DNA of 35,912 nucleotides, taken from Paulinella micropora (Eukaryota > Cercozoa > Imbricatea > Euglyphida). The position numbers and the translations under genes are program-made. The stretch lies in NCBI GenBank assembly GCA_009731375.1, contig BJOX01000028.1:93773-129684 (forward strand). Direction: 5' to 3'. Below are positions 10,973 through 21,051 of this stretch, one piece after another (position 1 is the stretch's first letter; each line of letters begins with the position of its first letter). A model generated the notes under the pieces. That model had not been told where the DNA came from. It worked only from the letters and a program-made list of their open reading frames with translations, and made no database searches.

Positions 10973-11050
10973 GCATACATACATGCATACATACATGCAT
11001 ACATATATACAGGACGCACTTAAAGTCTATCATGTAGCATCGCGAACGTG
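9737..11050. repeat. (ACAT)n/(TA)n array with eight 38-bp units (unit Q)
   Basis: A conserved unit with core GAAAGTCTATCATGTAGC and ending ATCGCGAAC recurs at about 9774, 9917, 10164, 10295, 10473, 10599, 10802 and 11010, plus 13512 in the duplicated segment. All are in the same orientation. Between units lie ACAT, GATA, ATGC and TA arrays of different length. Unit identity is high while spacers vary. No coding or RNA-gene structure is recognised in the unit. Confidence 0.88.
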
Positions 11051-11072
11051 TTTCTCCAACTGGCCAACTGTA

Positions 11073-11121
<49 letters not shown>

Positions 11122-11145
11122 CCTTTTTCCCTTATATGTAGTAGC

Positions 11146-11207
<62 letters not shown>

Positions 11208-11238
11208 ACTACTACTACTAGTAGTAGTAGTAGTAGTA

Positions 11239-11296
<58 letters not shown>

Positions 11297-11308
11297 TAAT
11301 AATAATAG

Positions 11309-11346
<38 letters not shown>

Positions 11347-11462
11347 GTCATCATCATCATCATCATCAATCATCATCGTCACCATCATCATCATCATCAT
11401 CGTCATCATCATCAATATCATCATCATCATCATCATTCATCATAAACATGTTTTAGTATTAT

Positions 11463-11538
11463 GTATATATTTAGAATCGCACGCCTATGGGCCATGTCAA
11501 CGCGATTGGCTTCAGCCCAAGCGGGGGATACCTAGTCA

Positions 11539-11611
<73 letters not shown>

Positions 11612-11671
11612 CACACACACACACACACGTCAACGCGATCGGCTTCAGCCCAAGCGGGGGATATCTAGCAA

Positions 11672-11717
<46 letters not shown>

Positions 11718-11734
11718 GTATGTAGTATGATTAA

Positions 11735-11760
<26 letters not shown>
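11463..11760. repeat. Two AACGCGATYGGCTTCAGCCC modules separated by CT/CA arrays
   Basis: The module GTCAACGCGATTGGCTTCAG followed by CCCAAGCGGGGGATA, ending ATCGGTCTCTC, occurs at about 11496-11550 and 11629-11680, separated by (CT)n(CA)n. It is repeated in the duplicate at 13998-14180. The function is unknown; it is the same 'short unit plus microsatellite' design seen elsewhere in the window. Confidence 0.8.
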
Positions 11761-11768
<8 letters not shown>

Positions 11769-11892
11769 CTTTATTTATTCATTTATTTATTCATTTGAAA
11801 TTCAAATGATGAATATGTTTGGGTCTTTGTGTGGGTGTGTGTGTGTATGTGTGTGTGTATGCATGTGTGTCTATGGCTGTGTGCTATGTGCG

Positions 11893-11989
<97 letters not shown>

Positions 11990-12067
11990 ATTGCAGGCAC
12001 TATGAAGGGCAAAGCTCTTTTGTATCGCCTGACGCATTACCCGCAAAGTTAGCATATTTTCCCCTCA

Positions 12068-12267
12068 TTATTACTGTGGACATTCAAGTGGCAAACTATC
12101 CCACTTTGACCTCATCGTTCTCCGTCAATCTAAGTGAGACGACAAATCTGAAGCCAGCATTGGAAAGCCTTCCAACGGTGTGCGCTGCATTTCCGTGTCT
12201 CAAATATTGATTGAGAAAGATGAGGTCAAAGTTTGAATGTTTTGCCACTTGAATGTCCACAGAAATA
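12068..12267. mobile_element. MITE-A, copy 1
   Basis: A short element bounded by inverted repeats, CTGTGGACATTCAAGTGGC at the left and its complement at the right, with no coding capacity. It is about 200 bp here against 212 bp in the copies at 14571 and 23622. It is a non-autonomous TIR element by structure; the mobilising transposase is unknown. Confidence 0.75.
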
Positions 12268-12798
12268 TTTTCCCCTCATTAAGAGCTCTTTTATTTATTT
12301 GTGGCTGCTGTATATTAACCTCATCAATTTCTGGGTTTCCTTTCTGAAAAGCCTGGCCTGTGGTGGCCACTTTCACACCCAGAACCCGGAAATCAGGGTG
12401 GTGTTAACGGACCTAAACTATGTGTTATATGTATGTATGTATGTATGTAATTCGAAGGCTAGTACAGAGGAAACGAATGAAAGTGAAGGACAGCAAAGAG
12501 AGAAACAAGGGTCCTAAAGAGAAGATAGTCAGAGCGAGAGCTTTTTTTCCACTGAACGACTTTGAATACTGAAGAACGCTTGCTGTTTCTGATACTACAA
12601 CCACCACGTTCGCTCCGACCCGACAATGATTTGCCCGATGTTTTGCAGCCAGTCTGCAAAAGTTGACGGCTCCGCATGATTTGCCCCTCCCTCCCCTCCC
12701 TCCCCCCCCCCTCCCCCTCCGAGGCTCCCCCTCCCCCAGCTCGGCGACGCTGGGTGACCCAGCCATCAATCCACCGGCTCTGCCAGAGTCACTTTAAA

Positions 12799-13012
12799 TA
12801 TTACTGGGTACATTCAAGTGTCAAACTCAGCTATCGAATTTGAATTAATGATTAGATTTGGAATTAGCGGCCAGATTTCAGATTAGTGGCCAGAATTCAA
12901 GTTAATTCAATTTAGCTGCTATATCCGTCCGCAAAGTCTAGAAAGTCTTCATAATTGTTGCGAAATGTTACAATTAAATTGAACTAATTTGTATTCTGGC
13001 CACTAATCTATT
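12799..13012. mobile_element. MITE-B, truncated by gap
   Basis: Starts TATTACTGGGTACATTCAAG like the complete copies at 15391-15692 and 22712-23013. The right end is lost in the N gap. Confidence 0.75.
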
Positions 13013-13423
13013 NNNNNNNNNNNNNNNNNNNNNNNNNNNNNNNNNNNNNNNNNNNNNNNNNNNNNNNNNNNNNNNNNNNNNNNNNNNNNNNNNNNNNNNN
13101 NNNNNNNNNNNNNNNNNNNNNNNNNNNNNNNNNNNNNNNNNNNNNNNNNNNNNNNNNNNNNNNNNNNNNNNNNNNNNNNNNNNNNNNNNNNNNNNNNNNN
13201 NNNNNNNNNNNNNNNNNNNNNNNNNNNNNNNNNNNNNNNNNNNNNNNNNNNNNNNNNNNNNNNNNNNNNNNNNNNNNNNNNNNNNNNNNNNNNNNNNNNN
13301 NNNNNNNNNNNNNNNNNNNNNNNNNNNNNNNNNNNNNNNNNNNNNNNNNNNNNNNNNNNNNNNNNNNNNNNNNNNNNNNNNNNNNNNNNNNNNNNNNNNN
13401 NNNNNNNNNNNNNNNNNNNNNNN
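13013..13423. other. Assembly gap (411 N)
   Basis: Run of N that separates the two copies of the duplicated segment. Confidence 1.
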
Positions 13424-13474
<51 letters not shown>

Positions 13475-13574
13475 GCATACATACATGCATACATACATGC
13501 ATACATATATACAGGACGCACTTAAAGTCTATCATGTAGCATCGCGAACGTGTTTCTCCAACTGGCCAACTGTA

Positions 13575-13623
<49 letters not shown>

Positions 13624-13647
13624 CCTTTTTCCCTTATATGTAGTAGC

Positions 13648-13709
<62 letters not shown>

Positions 13710-13740
13710 ACTACTACTACTAGTAGTAGTAGTAGTAGTA

Positions 13741-13798
<58 letters not shown>

Positions 13799-13810
13799 TA
13801 ATAATAATAG

Positions 13811-13848
<38 letters not shown>

Positions 13849-14040
13849 GTCATCATCATCATCATCATCAATCATCATCGTCACCATCATCATCATCATC
13901 ATCGTCATCATCATCAATATCATCATCATCATCATCATTCATCATAAACATGTTTTAGTATTATGTATATATTTAGAATCGCACGCCTATGGGCCATGTC
14001 AACGCGATTGGCTTCAGCCCAAGCGGGGGATACCTAGTCA

Positions 14041-14113
<73 letters not shown>

Positions 14114-14173
14114 CACACACACACACACACGTCAACGCGATCGGCTTCAGCCCAAGCGGGGGATATCTAGCAA

Positions 14174-14219
<46 letters not shown>

Positions 14220-14236
14220 GTATGTAGTATGATTAA

Positions 14237-14270
<34 letters not shown>

Positions 14271-14394
14271 CTTTATTTATTCATTTATTTATTCATTTGA
14301 AATTCAAATGATGAATATGTTTGGGTCTTTGTGTGGGTGTGTGTGTGTATGTGTGTGTGTATGCATGTGTGTCTATGGCTGTGTGCTATGTGCG

Positions 14395-14491
<97 letters not shown>

Positions 14492-15603
14492 ATTGCAGGC
14501 ACTATGAAGGGCAAAGCTCTTTTGTATCGCCTGACGCATTACCCGCAAAGTTAGCATATTTTCCCCTCATTATTACTGTGGACATTCAAGTGGCAAACTA
14601 TCCCACTTTGACCTCATCGTTCTCCGTCAATCTAAGTGAGACGACAAATCTGAAGCCAGCATTGGAAAGCCTATGACAAGAGCTTTCCAACGGTGTGCGC
14701 TGCATTTCCGTGTCTCAAATATTGATTGAGAAAGATGAGGTCAAAGTTTGAATGTTTTGCCACTTGAATGTCCACAGAAATATTTTCCCCTCATTAAGAG
14801 CTCTTTTATTTATTTGTGGCTGCTGTATATTAACCTCATCAATTTCTGTGTTTCCTTTCTGAAAAGCCTGGCCTGTGGTGGCCACTTTCACACCCAGAAC
14901 CCGGCTTCTGGTGCCACTTTCTGGGGTTTGCTTTCTGAAAAGCCTGGCCTGTGGTGGCCACTTTCACACCCAGAACCCGGAAATCAGGGTGGTGTTAACG
15001 GACCTAAACTATGTGTTATATGTATGTATGTATGTATGTAATTCGAAGGCTAGTACAGAGGAAACGAATGAAAGTGAAGGACAGCAAAGAGAGAAACAAG
15101 GGTCCTAAAGAGAAGATAGTCAGAGCGAGAGCTTTTTTTCCACTGAACGACTTTGAATACTGAAGAACGCTTGCTGTTTCTGATACTACAACCACCACGT
15201 TCGCTCCGACCCGACAATGATTTGCCCGATGTTTTGCAGCCAGTCTGCAAAAGTTGACGGCTCCGCATGATTTGCCCCTCCCCCCCCCCCCCCCCCCCCC
15301 CCCTCCCCCTCCGAGGCTCCCCCTCCCCCAGCTCGGCGACGCTGGGTGACCCAGCCATCAATCCACCGGCTCTGCCAGAGTCACTTTAAATATTACTGGG
15401 TACATTCAAGTGTCAAACTCAGCTATCGAATTTGAATTAATGATTAGATTTGGAATTAGCGGCCAGATTTCAGATTAGTGGCCAGAATTCAAGTTAATTC
15501 AATTTAGCTGCTATATCCGTCCGCAAAGTCTAGAAAGTCTTCATAATTGTTGCGAAATGTTACAATTAAATTGAACTAATTTGTATTCTGGCCACTAATA
15601 TAT
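13424..15603. repeat. Duplicated segment, copy 2
   Basis: Second copy of 10922-13012, near-identical including the microsatellite interruptions. Unlike copy 1 it continues past 15603 into the inverted-arm element. The 75-bp unit GAAAAGCCTGGCCTGTGGTG...CCCAGAACCCGG is present twice (about 14845-14985), as it is in the inverted arm at 23410-23550. Confidence 0.9.
14571..14782. mobile_element. MITE-A, copy 2 (212 bp)
   Basis: Terminal inverted repeats with core CTGTGGACATTCAAGTGGCA (left) and TGCCACTTGAATGTCCACAG (right). A 17-bp direct repeat, ATATTTTCCCCTCATTA, lies on both sides (14556-14572 and 14779-14795) and overlaps the element ends. If it is a target duplication, it is unusually long for a TIR element. 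Confidence 0.8.
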
Positions 15604-15692
15604 TATAAAATCTAACCGCTAACTTGATTTGAAACCTGACCCTTAATTCAAATTCGATGGCTGAGTTTGACACTGGAATGTACCCAGTAATA
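15391..15692. mobile_element. MITE-B, complete copy (302 bp)
   Basis: Both ends read TATTACTGGGTACATTC and continue as a long imperfect inverted repeat of about 48 bp (through TCGAATTTGAATTA). Internal sub-repeats GGCCAGATTTCAGATTAGTG / GGCCAGAATTC occur. The centre, CTATATCCGTCCGCAAAG, also occurs in diverged form in MITE-C. Noncoding. Confidence 0.85.
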
Positions 15693-16739
15693 ATATCATG
15701 TTGTCGATGTCATTATATATTAATAAACTGATAATTTTATTAACAATAGTGGTAAAATTATTAATCATATTTGTCATGTGAGCCTGACGGTTGGCCCGGG
15801 TTTGGCAGTTTGACAAAAAAAAATCACAATCAATATTAATATTTTAAACTGACATCGCCTCAGCAATGTCTCAGGCTGTGCTCGTCCGATGCATCCCCAG
15901 CTCCGGCCCGCAACGCCCGCCAGCTCGAAACGACGCGATTGGGGGGGTTTAATAAGTATTTATAAGCAGATAAGGACTGTTGCCAGAGCCTCATCTGCCT
16001 CCGCGTGTTGGCTCCGAAACCGGGTCTTAACCCCCAAATGAGCCTGAGAGAACCGAATCCGAGGACCGGAACCGTCAAAAGAGGAAAGACATGTGGCCGA
16101 GCACGATTGGCCGACACGTGAGGGCAGCCTTCTCTGTGAAAGGGTAGTTTCACGACAGTCGGTGGGATATATACTCCAGTGATTTTGGTTAGTTGGTTCG
16201 TTGGACACACGTTGGTCGTGGGTTCGCTGGCGCGTTGGGTACTCGTTGAAAGTTAGTACTGCATATAATTTCGTTGGTCGTGTGTAGGGCTAGTTTGTTC
16301 TTCCGAGTCGTTGGTTATACGTTTACTCCGTTGGCAGTGGTGGATATGATTCTAGTTTTGATTTGGTTGTTGATGGTATGATTTGGGTTTCATTTTTTTT
16401 TTTTTTTTTCCTTTCCCTCTTCCTCCATCCCCTCCCGGATGGATTCTGGTAATGTAGCGAATTTCCTGGGAATCGAGGTGCGACCAATCTACGCACGCAA
16501 GTTCGCTGGACATTGGTGAGCTGGCGGAGGAGTTCCTTGAGGGTTGTGGTTGGTAAATCCCCATTTGTTCCCAGGAAGTAAGCAAGTCTATCTCGTGTAG
16601 TCCACGTGCTTAACAGCGGTTCTCGGCTAGGGTTGCGTTTTTCGCGCCAAGTTAACCAAAAGCGTAGAGAGTTTCCAAGATATTTGTTGTTGGCAAGGAT
16701 GGTTCGGGATGGACCAGCAATGTAACAAATTCACGAAAT

Positions 16740-17187
16740 GAGAGGCTGATCCTATAGGGAGACTCATTAGGGTGACGGGGGTCCCCCTTGAAGAAGTCCA
16801 CTTTGTGTAGTTAATATCGATTGAAGGTATGGATGGTGCCATGGTTGAGGGTCATCGTGCTGTAGCGCTGTTTGGGCGTGTATGGTTCTCCATACGGAGC
16901 ACAGTAAAGGTGGCTATAGAAGCTCCTAAGGTCAAGTTGACGATATCGTCGTGTTTCATAAAACGCTCGTCATCACGGTGGAAGGTGACTCCGGGTGTTA
17001 TCACGTTTCCGGTAAGGTCGTAGATGGTGAGGACTGCACCGTTAGTATTTAGGCCGGTGAGGTCTCGTATACGTTGCCATATGTTGGGGAGTATGGACTT
17101 CATGATGGTCGGGGTTAGAGAGACGTTAGCAAACTCGTAGCCCAGGATCGGGTCGCTCTGGTGCCTGAACCAGAATGTGGTCTCCAT
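16740..17187 (-). pseudogene. AlkB-like 2-oxoglutarate/Fe(II) dioxygenase domain (frameshifted relic)
   Basis: The frame from 17187 encodes GYEFANVSLTP, then IWQRIRDLTGLNTNGAVL, IYDLTGN and GVTFHRDDERFMKHDDIV before NLTLGAS. His70-Arg71-Asp72 is the HxD metal-binding pair, followed by the DDE and S/N-L-x-LGA pattern of AlkB-type enzymes. The sense then jumps frame: LHKVDF (His codon at 16805-16807, just after an in-frame TAA) fits the distal iron ligand, and YRISLSFREF near 16753 fits the RxNxTxR motif (here R-I-S-L-S-F-R), as in AlkB domains of some plant RNA viruses. Family role: oxidative removal of alkyl groups from nucleic acid bases. Frameshifts near 17185 and 16850 and the stop make it nonfunctional. 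Its C-terminal side runs toward the shared arm. Confidence 0.75.
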
Positions 17188-18601
17188 TGCTCAGTTTCAG
17201 TGTGTGGGAGATCGTTGAGGATGTTTCTCCAATGGCTCACCGATTCTGCGTTCGGGGGGATCGCTTTACGTCCTGTAGGGCCTTGGTTGCCGACGTTCGG
17301 GGAGGTCAGCGTTGAGTTTTGGGGGACCAGGAAGCTTATGGGTGGGCCGTGCGTCCATCTGGGGTAGTAGTTGAGAGTCTCTGGTAGGTACTTAAAGGTG
17401 GGGCTCATGGGCAGGATGTCTACTGGGTGCTTGACTAGGCCGGGTCTGGGCTGTATCCCTGTTGTGGACGCCAGGTGTTGACACGGTAATACAAGATTGC
17501 AGTGATTTCCTGCACCAGTAACAGGACGTGCTTCTGGGTGCTTGGTGGGCCAGTTGCGCTTGTGTGAACCGGGGCACAGGATCCGTGGTTTCAGCCGGTT
17601 GGATAATGGCTGTGAATCTCGCAATGAGGCCATTTGGTTCCCATCCTGTGAGGAGGTAGCAGCAGGTGTCGTCATAGAGAATCCATCAGAATCCAGGGTG
17701 CAATCGGAGCGTTCGATAGTGGCAGGTCTTTACCGCTTTTCCATAGTGTATGATCATAGCCTGCGGTTCGTACAAAGCGGGGCGGCGGGTGGTGTACACT
17801 GGTGAGAAGTGGGCTGACAGGCCAAGGCGTTCCATATCAACGAGCAGGTAGTTGTTGTTGACTGCTTGTCTTGTTGTGGTTTGTGTCCTTCGTTGTCCAT
17901 CATAGGTGACGCGATCGACTTCTACATTTAGGACGTCTGGGGGGGAAGGGGAGAGAGGGGGGGGGGGNNNNNNNNNNNNNNNNNNNNNNNNNNNNNNNNN
18001 NNNNNNNNNNNNNNNNNNNNNNNNNNNNNNNNNNNNNNNNNNNNNNNNNNNNNNNNNNNNNNNNNNNNNNNNNNNNNNGGGGGGGGGGGGGGGGGGGGGG
18101 GACATTCCAGATGCTCCCGTGTTGTTTGGGACAAGGCTCGTCGGTGCTTTGCAGGGCAGTCGCAGCAAATGCTATTGTAGTCCGGTAGGGGGCTGATGTG
18201 GAGCATTTGGCGTATTGCCAGTTTCGATGCGTACTGGGGCGAGGGTAGCACCGTTTGTTTCCTGGGTGTGGGGTTGGAAGTTTGCATCGCAGAGTAGGGA
18301 ATCCCGGTTCCGACATACGCGAGGAGTGGTAGTAGCACTGATTGCAGTTAGTCCCAGTGCGGGTCCGGAAGAAGAGAGAGGTGCGTGGATGTCAGGGGTC
18401 GTAATCCGAAGGTGAGGGTATGCTATTGAGGCCAGTCCGGGCGCCTATTGGGGAAGGTTGCAGTTTGGTCAGTAGCTGGTTCAACGCATAGGTTAGGAAT
18501 TCCTGTGCGCATCCGTGTTTGCTCGCGTCTAGGGCACGGTCGCACTGGTTCGTGTCAACGTTGTATTCCGCACATTTTTGTTGAATGTCGATCGTCAGCA
18601 T
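17188..18601 (-). pseudogene. Upstream part of the AlkB-containing polyprotein, degenerate
   Basis: Several minus-strand frames appear coding by composition but are broken: 18392-18601 (an initial 69 residues with two Cys), pieces on both sides of the gap at 17968-18078, 17686-17940 (VLNVEVDRVTYDGQRRTQTT then NNNYLLVDMERLGLSAHFSP), and 17115-17675, which leads into the AlkB domain. A Cys-rich stretch (YNSICCDCPAKH) lies near 18165. I recognise no family for this region. It probably formed one N-terminal region of the AlkB-carrying protein, but the joins are uncertain. Confidence 0.45.
17968..18078. other. Assembly gap in a G-run (111 N)
   Basis: N run flanked on both sides by poly(G). It interrupts the minus-strand coding relic. 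Confidence 1.
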
Positions 18602-18697
18602 GGACGGCGAGGACTGGCAGGCGTCCCCCAGAAGGGCTGCTAATCCAGCCCCGTCCGAATGATGGCATGCTGGACTCTAGGGAAGTTGCCGAACTGA

Positions 18698-19875
18698 ATG
18701 CCACGTGAGATTTCGCGGAGTATCCTGACTGTCCTGAACTCAGACCTCCCCACCCCCAGCTCCGGCATTGGCCTACCAACACGACAAACCAGACAAATGG
18801 TCAACTCAACAACGCTCCCTCTTCGACTCGATGACAGCATACAAGCAAGCATTACAGCACTACACGGGCCCCAAGAATTACTAGCACGAGCCGTGGTCGC
18901 AGCCAGAACACTTAGCATCAACACCACACCAGGATCTACCTCCCTCGCTGCCCCAGCGAATCCAGGAACAGGTTCCACAGCCAAACACAACCATAAAAAA
19001 CCACACCACACCCCGGCTCGACTAACCAATCTACAAACGCTAACTGAGCTCCACAAGCTCCTATCAACAGGCCAACTACCATCAGACGTCCAGATCACCT
19101 GGCGGAGATGGCAACGCATCGTACACACACTGTGACCTACCTCCGGGACGAGAGCCATCGACAGTGTGGTCCCTGTGGGACTTCCATATTGATTCCACTC
19201 AGATACGACTCCCACCCGAAAACCTCACTGACCTCTGTGCCCTTGGCCTCAACACCATTGGCTGGGCTCGAGATCGTATCAACAAGACTGCGGAAAAAGC
19301 TACGACTGATTCCAAGTTCGGGCACATGCTTCCCAGAAAGACACTCAACTACTTATGGAACACAAATCGCACAGCAATATACAACAGGGCGCGGCAACGC
19401 AGACCGACTCAAAGGCCTACCCAAGCAGCCATCACGGAATACTACTCCAACCTGTTGCGCGCAAAGATCCCCACGACCGAGGCCGCCCAAACCATGGCAG
19501 GGAACGCACTGGGAGATGATTCCACCTGCCTTACCCTGCCAATAACGCAACAACAAAACCGCCCAGATATATTCCTAGGGGAGCAAACAGCCCGCAACCG
19601 TCCCCTGCCCCTCACTCTCACAGTGGCACATAACACCACAACCACATCTGCAGCGCTTCCGGAATTCCGCGAACAGCAACTCCAACAAGATTGGGAACCG
19701 CATCTTCTTACAGCATGGTCCCAAGCACAACTCCAACAAACCCCGCCTTGGACGGAGAACCTCATCAGTACACATCGCAATGGGTTACAGAACCTGGGCG
19801 CACCACATACCATCGCACCAATGATGTTTTCACCCGATTGCACTGGGAGGCCCACGGCACCCCGGAACAACACCG

Positions 19876-19945
<70 letters not shown>
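18698..19945 (+). pseudogene. N-terminal part of the RLE-containing polyprotein (degenerate, unknown family)
   Basis: The plus-strand sense runs through 18698-19135 (ATG at 18698), 19164-19670 and then the 19691 frame, with at least two frame changes. It is rich in Thr, Pro, Gln and Asn. Visible segments include LHKLLSTGQLPSDVQITWRR and RPTQAAITEYYSNLLRAKIP; the latter resembles the stretch just before the RT domain in R2-like proteins, a weak similarity. The segment QYTSQWVTEPGRTTYHRTN plus FTRLHWEAH (about 19770-19850) is conserved as protein in the deleted copy at 24065-24160, so this was coding. It ends in a ~70-bp C-run and a 10-N gap. No RT motifs (no YADD, no NGAAPG-like box) are found. 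Confidence 0.6.
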
Positions 19946-19955
19946 NNNNNNNNNN
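19946..19955. other. 10-N gap after poly(C)
   Basis: Ten N following about 70 C. Sequence on the far side remains homologous to the deleted copy at 24250, but about 70 bp present there between the matching points are replaced by the C-run. Confidence 1.
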
Positions 19956-20951
19956 CCACGAACTTGGAGGTGACGACTCCAACGCCACCCCCATGAGTGC
20001 ATCCTGCACTGGCAAGCCCACCCTTCGGATCCCAATGGGATCATCCAACTCCTGGACACAGGAACCTTGGCACTCCTCCTCCACCTCCTCCCACGCCCCT
20101 TACAATTGCACTACCACCTGGACTCCCTCCGCCCCAAATTACGTACCGACATCGACACCACCAACCCCCAGAACATCTTAACAGAACCTCAGAATTGCAG
20201 CCGTATTCCTATGGGCGCTATTCTCCCACGATAAATCGACACAAATAGCGATCCACTCCCACTTACGCCTACTACGTGATGACCTCCTCCCACACACCGA
20301 CTGGAATCCGGACTGCAGCGACCCTAGGCCCCCCTTACCGACCCAACCCCACGAACCCCCGCCCACCAACCCTACACGACGAGAACGCAAACAACACCCC
20401 ACACCGGACCCTCAGAGCCAACAGATCCTACAACAGCTTGCTGAACTTAGAATCCCTAACACCTACCTACACCAGGCAAGATTGCCTCCGACCCATAGTT
20501 GGCGCCCCGACGACGACAGCTACAGGGAAGACCCTCCAACAGGCGAAGCCTACTACCACCAATCCATCCACTCCAACCAACCCTCTCACCCCCCACGGAA
20601 GGATATCGAAGCCGACAACCCCCGACCACCTCCCACGCGGAACCAACCCTTCCTTGATTGGCACTCCCACGAACTGCTTTTAGAAAAATCCAGGTATTCA
20701 GGCCGCCTGGGAATAGAATGGATGTGCGCACTCCGTGACCTCGGGATTGGCATCCAACTCCGACAAGAACACCTCCCACACGACACCCACCCGACCGAGA
20801 CTGAACTACACTCTCCTTACGTCATCACCGTCCAACACAGGTTCACGGGGGCCATCACGCTGACCGAGAACAGCCGCCAAGCCATCAAGGCGAAAGCAGC
20901 CATCCGGGACCGTAACTACTGGAGTCTCCGCCACCGCCTCTCACGAACCTA
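19956..20951 (+). pseudogene. Middle part of the RLE-containing polyprotein
   Basis: After the gap the sense reads HELGGDDSNAT, then with a one-base deletion relative to the copy at 24249-24350, HWQAHPSDPNGIIQLLD. It continues through several frames (20178-20480; then 20482-20951 with PFLDWHSHELLLEKSRYSG and LGIEWMCALRDLGIGIQL) and ends at a stop at 20950. Composition is strongly Pro/Thr/Asn-rich and C-biased on this strand. This is where an RT domain would be expected in an R2-like protein, but I could not recognise one. Either the RT has been deleted or this is a different kind of element. Confidence 0.5.
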
Positions 20952-21051
20952 AGCAAACCTACGGTAATCCCAGCCCCACGATTCGCCCTCAAATGGGGGT
21001 CGGCCTCAAAAATGCGGGGCGGGACACAGCAAATCTCACACCAGTATCTAG

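Larger units (their letters stand above)
10922..13012. repeat. Duplicated segment, copy 1
   Basis: Matches 13424-15603 at an offset of 2502 bp, increasing to about 2590 after two small indels. It contains (TA)n, unit Q, CT, (TAG)n, (AAT)n, (ATC)n, two ~55-bp AACGCGATYGGCTTCAGCCC modules with CT/CA arrays, a GT-rich stretch, (TCTA)n and MITEs. Differences from copy 2: about 12 bp missing near 12172, one 75-bp unit fewer near 12385, and a different C-run near 12690. Its right end is exactly the gap edge, suggesting unresolved haplotypes. Confidence 0.9.
14491..16552 (-). mobile_element. Left inverted arm (~2 kb) of the 9.4-kb composite element
   Basis: Starting at TATTGCAGGCACTATGAAGG next to (TCTA)n, this arm is the reverse complement of about 22098-23912, with high identity over the outer 1.4 kb and lower identity inward. 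The outer part carries MITE-A, a 75-bp tandem duplication, a C-rich tract at 15278-15312 and MITE-B. The inner part (15950-16552) matches the 3' region of the coding relic on the right and of the deleted copy at 25500-25857. The innermost shared piece reads, on the minus strand, KELLRQLTNVQRTCVRRL, so the arm reaches into coding sequence. A ~250-bp stretch at 16200-16450 with a poly(T) has no clear partner. Confidence 0.85.

Noticed and set aside
13003-13871. Frames spanning the 411-N gap
   Set aside because: Almost entirely N plus dinucleotide and trinucleotide repeats.
18555-19215. Overlapping minus-strand frame of 191 codons at 18640-19215 and Gly-run frames at 19442-20084
   Set aside because: They lie opposite the plus-strand coding sense that is conserved as protein in the second copy. 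They are shadows.
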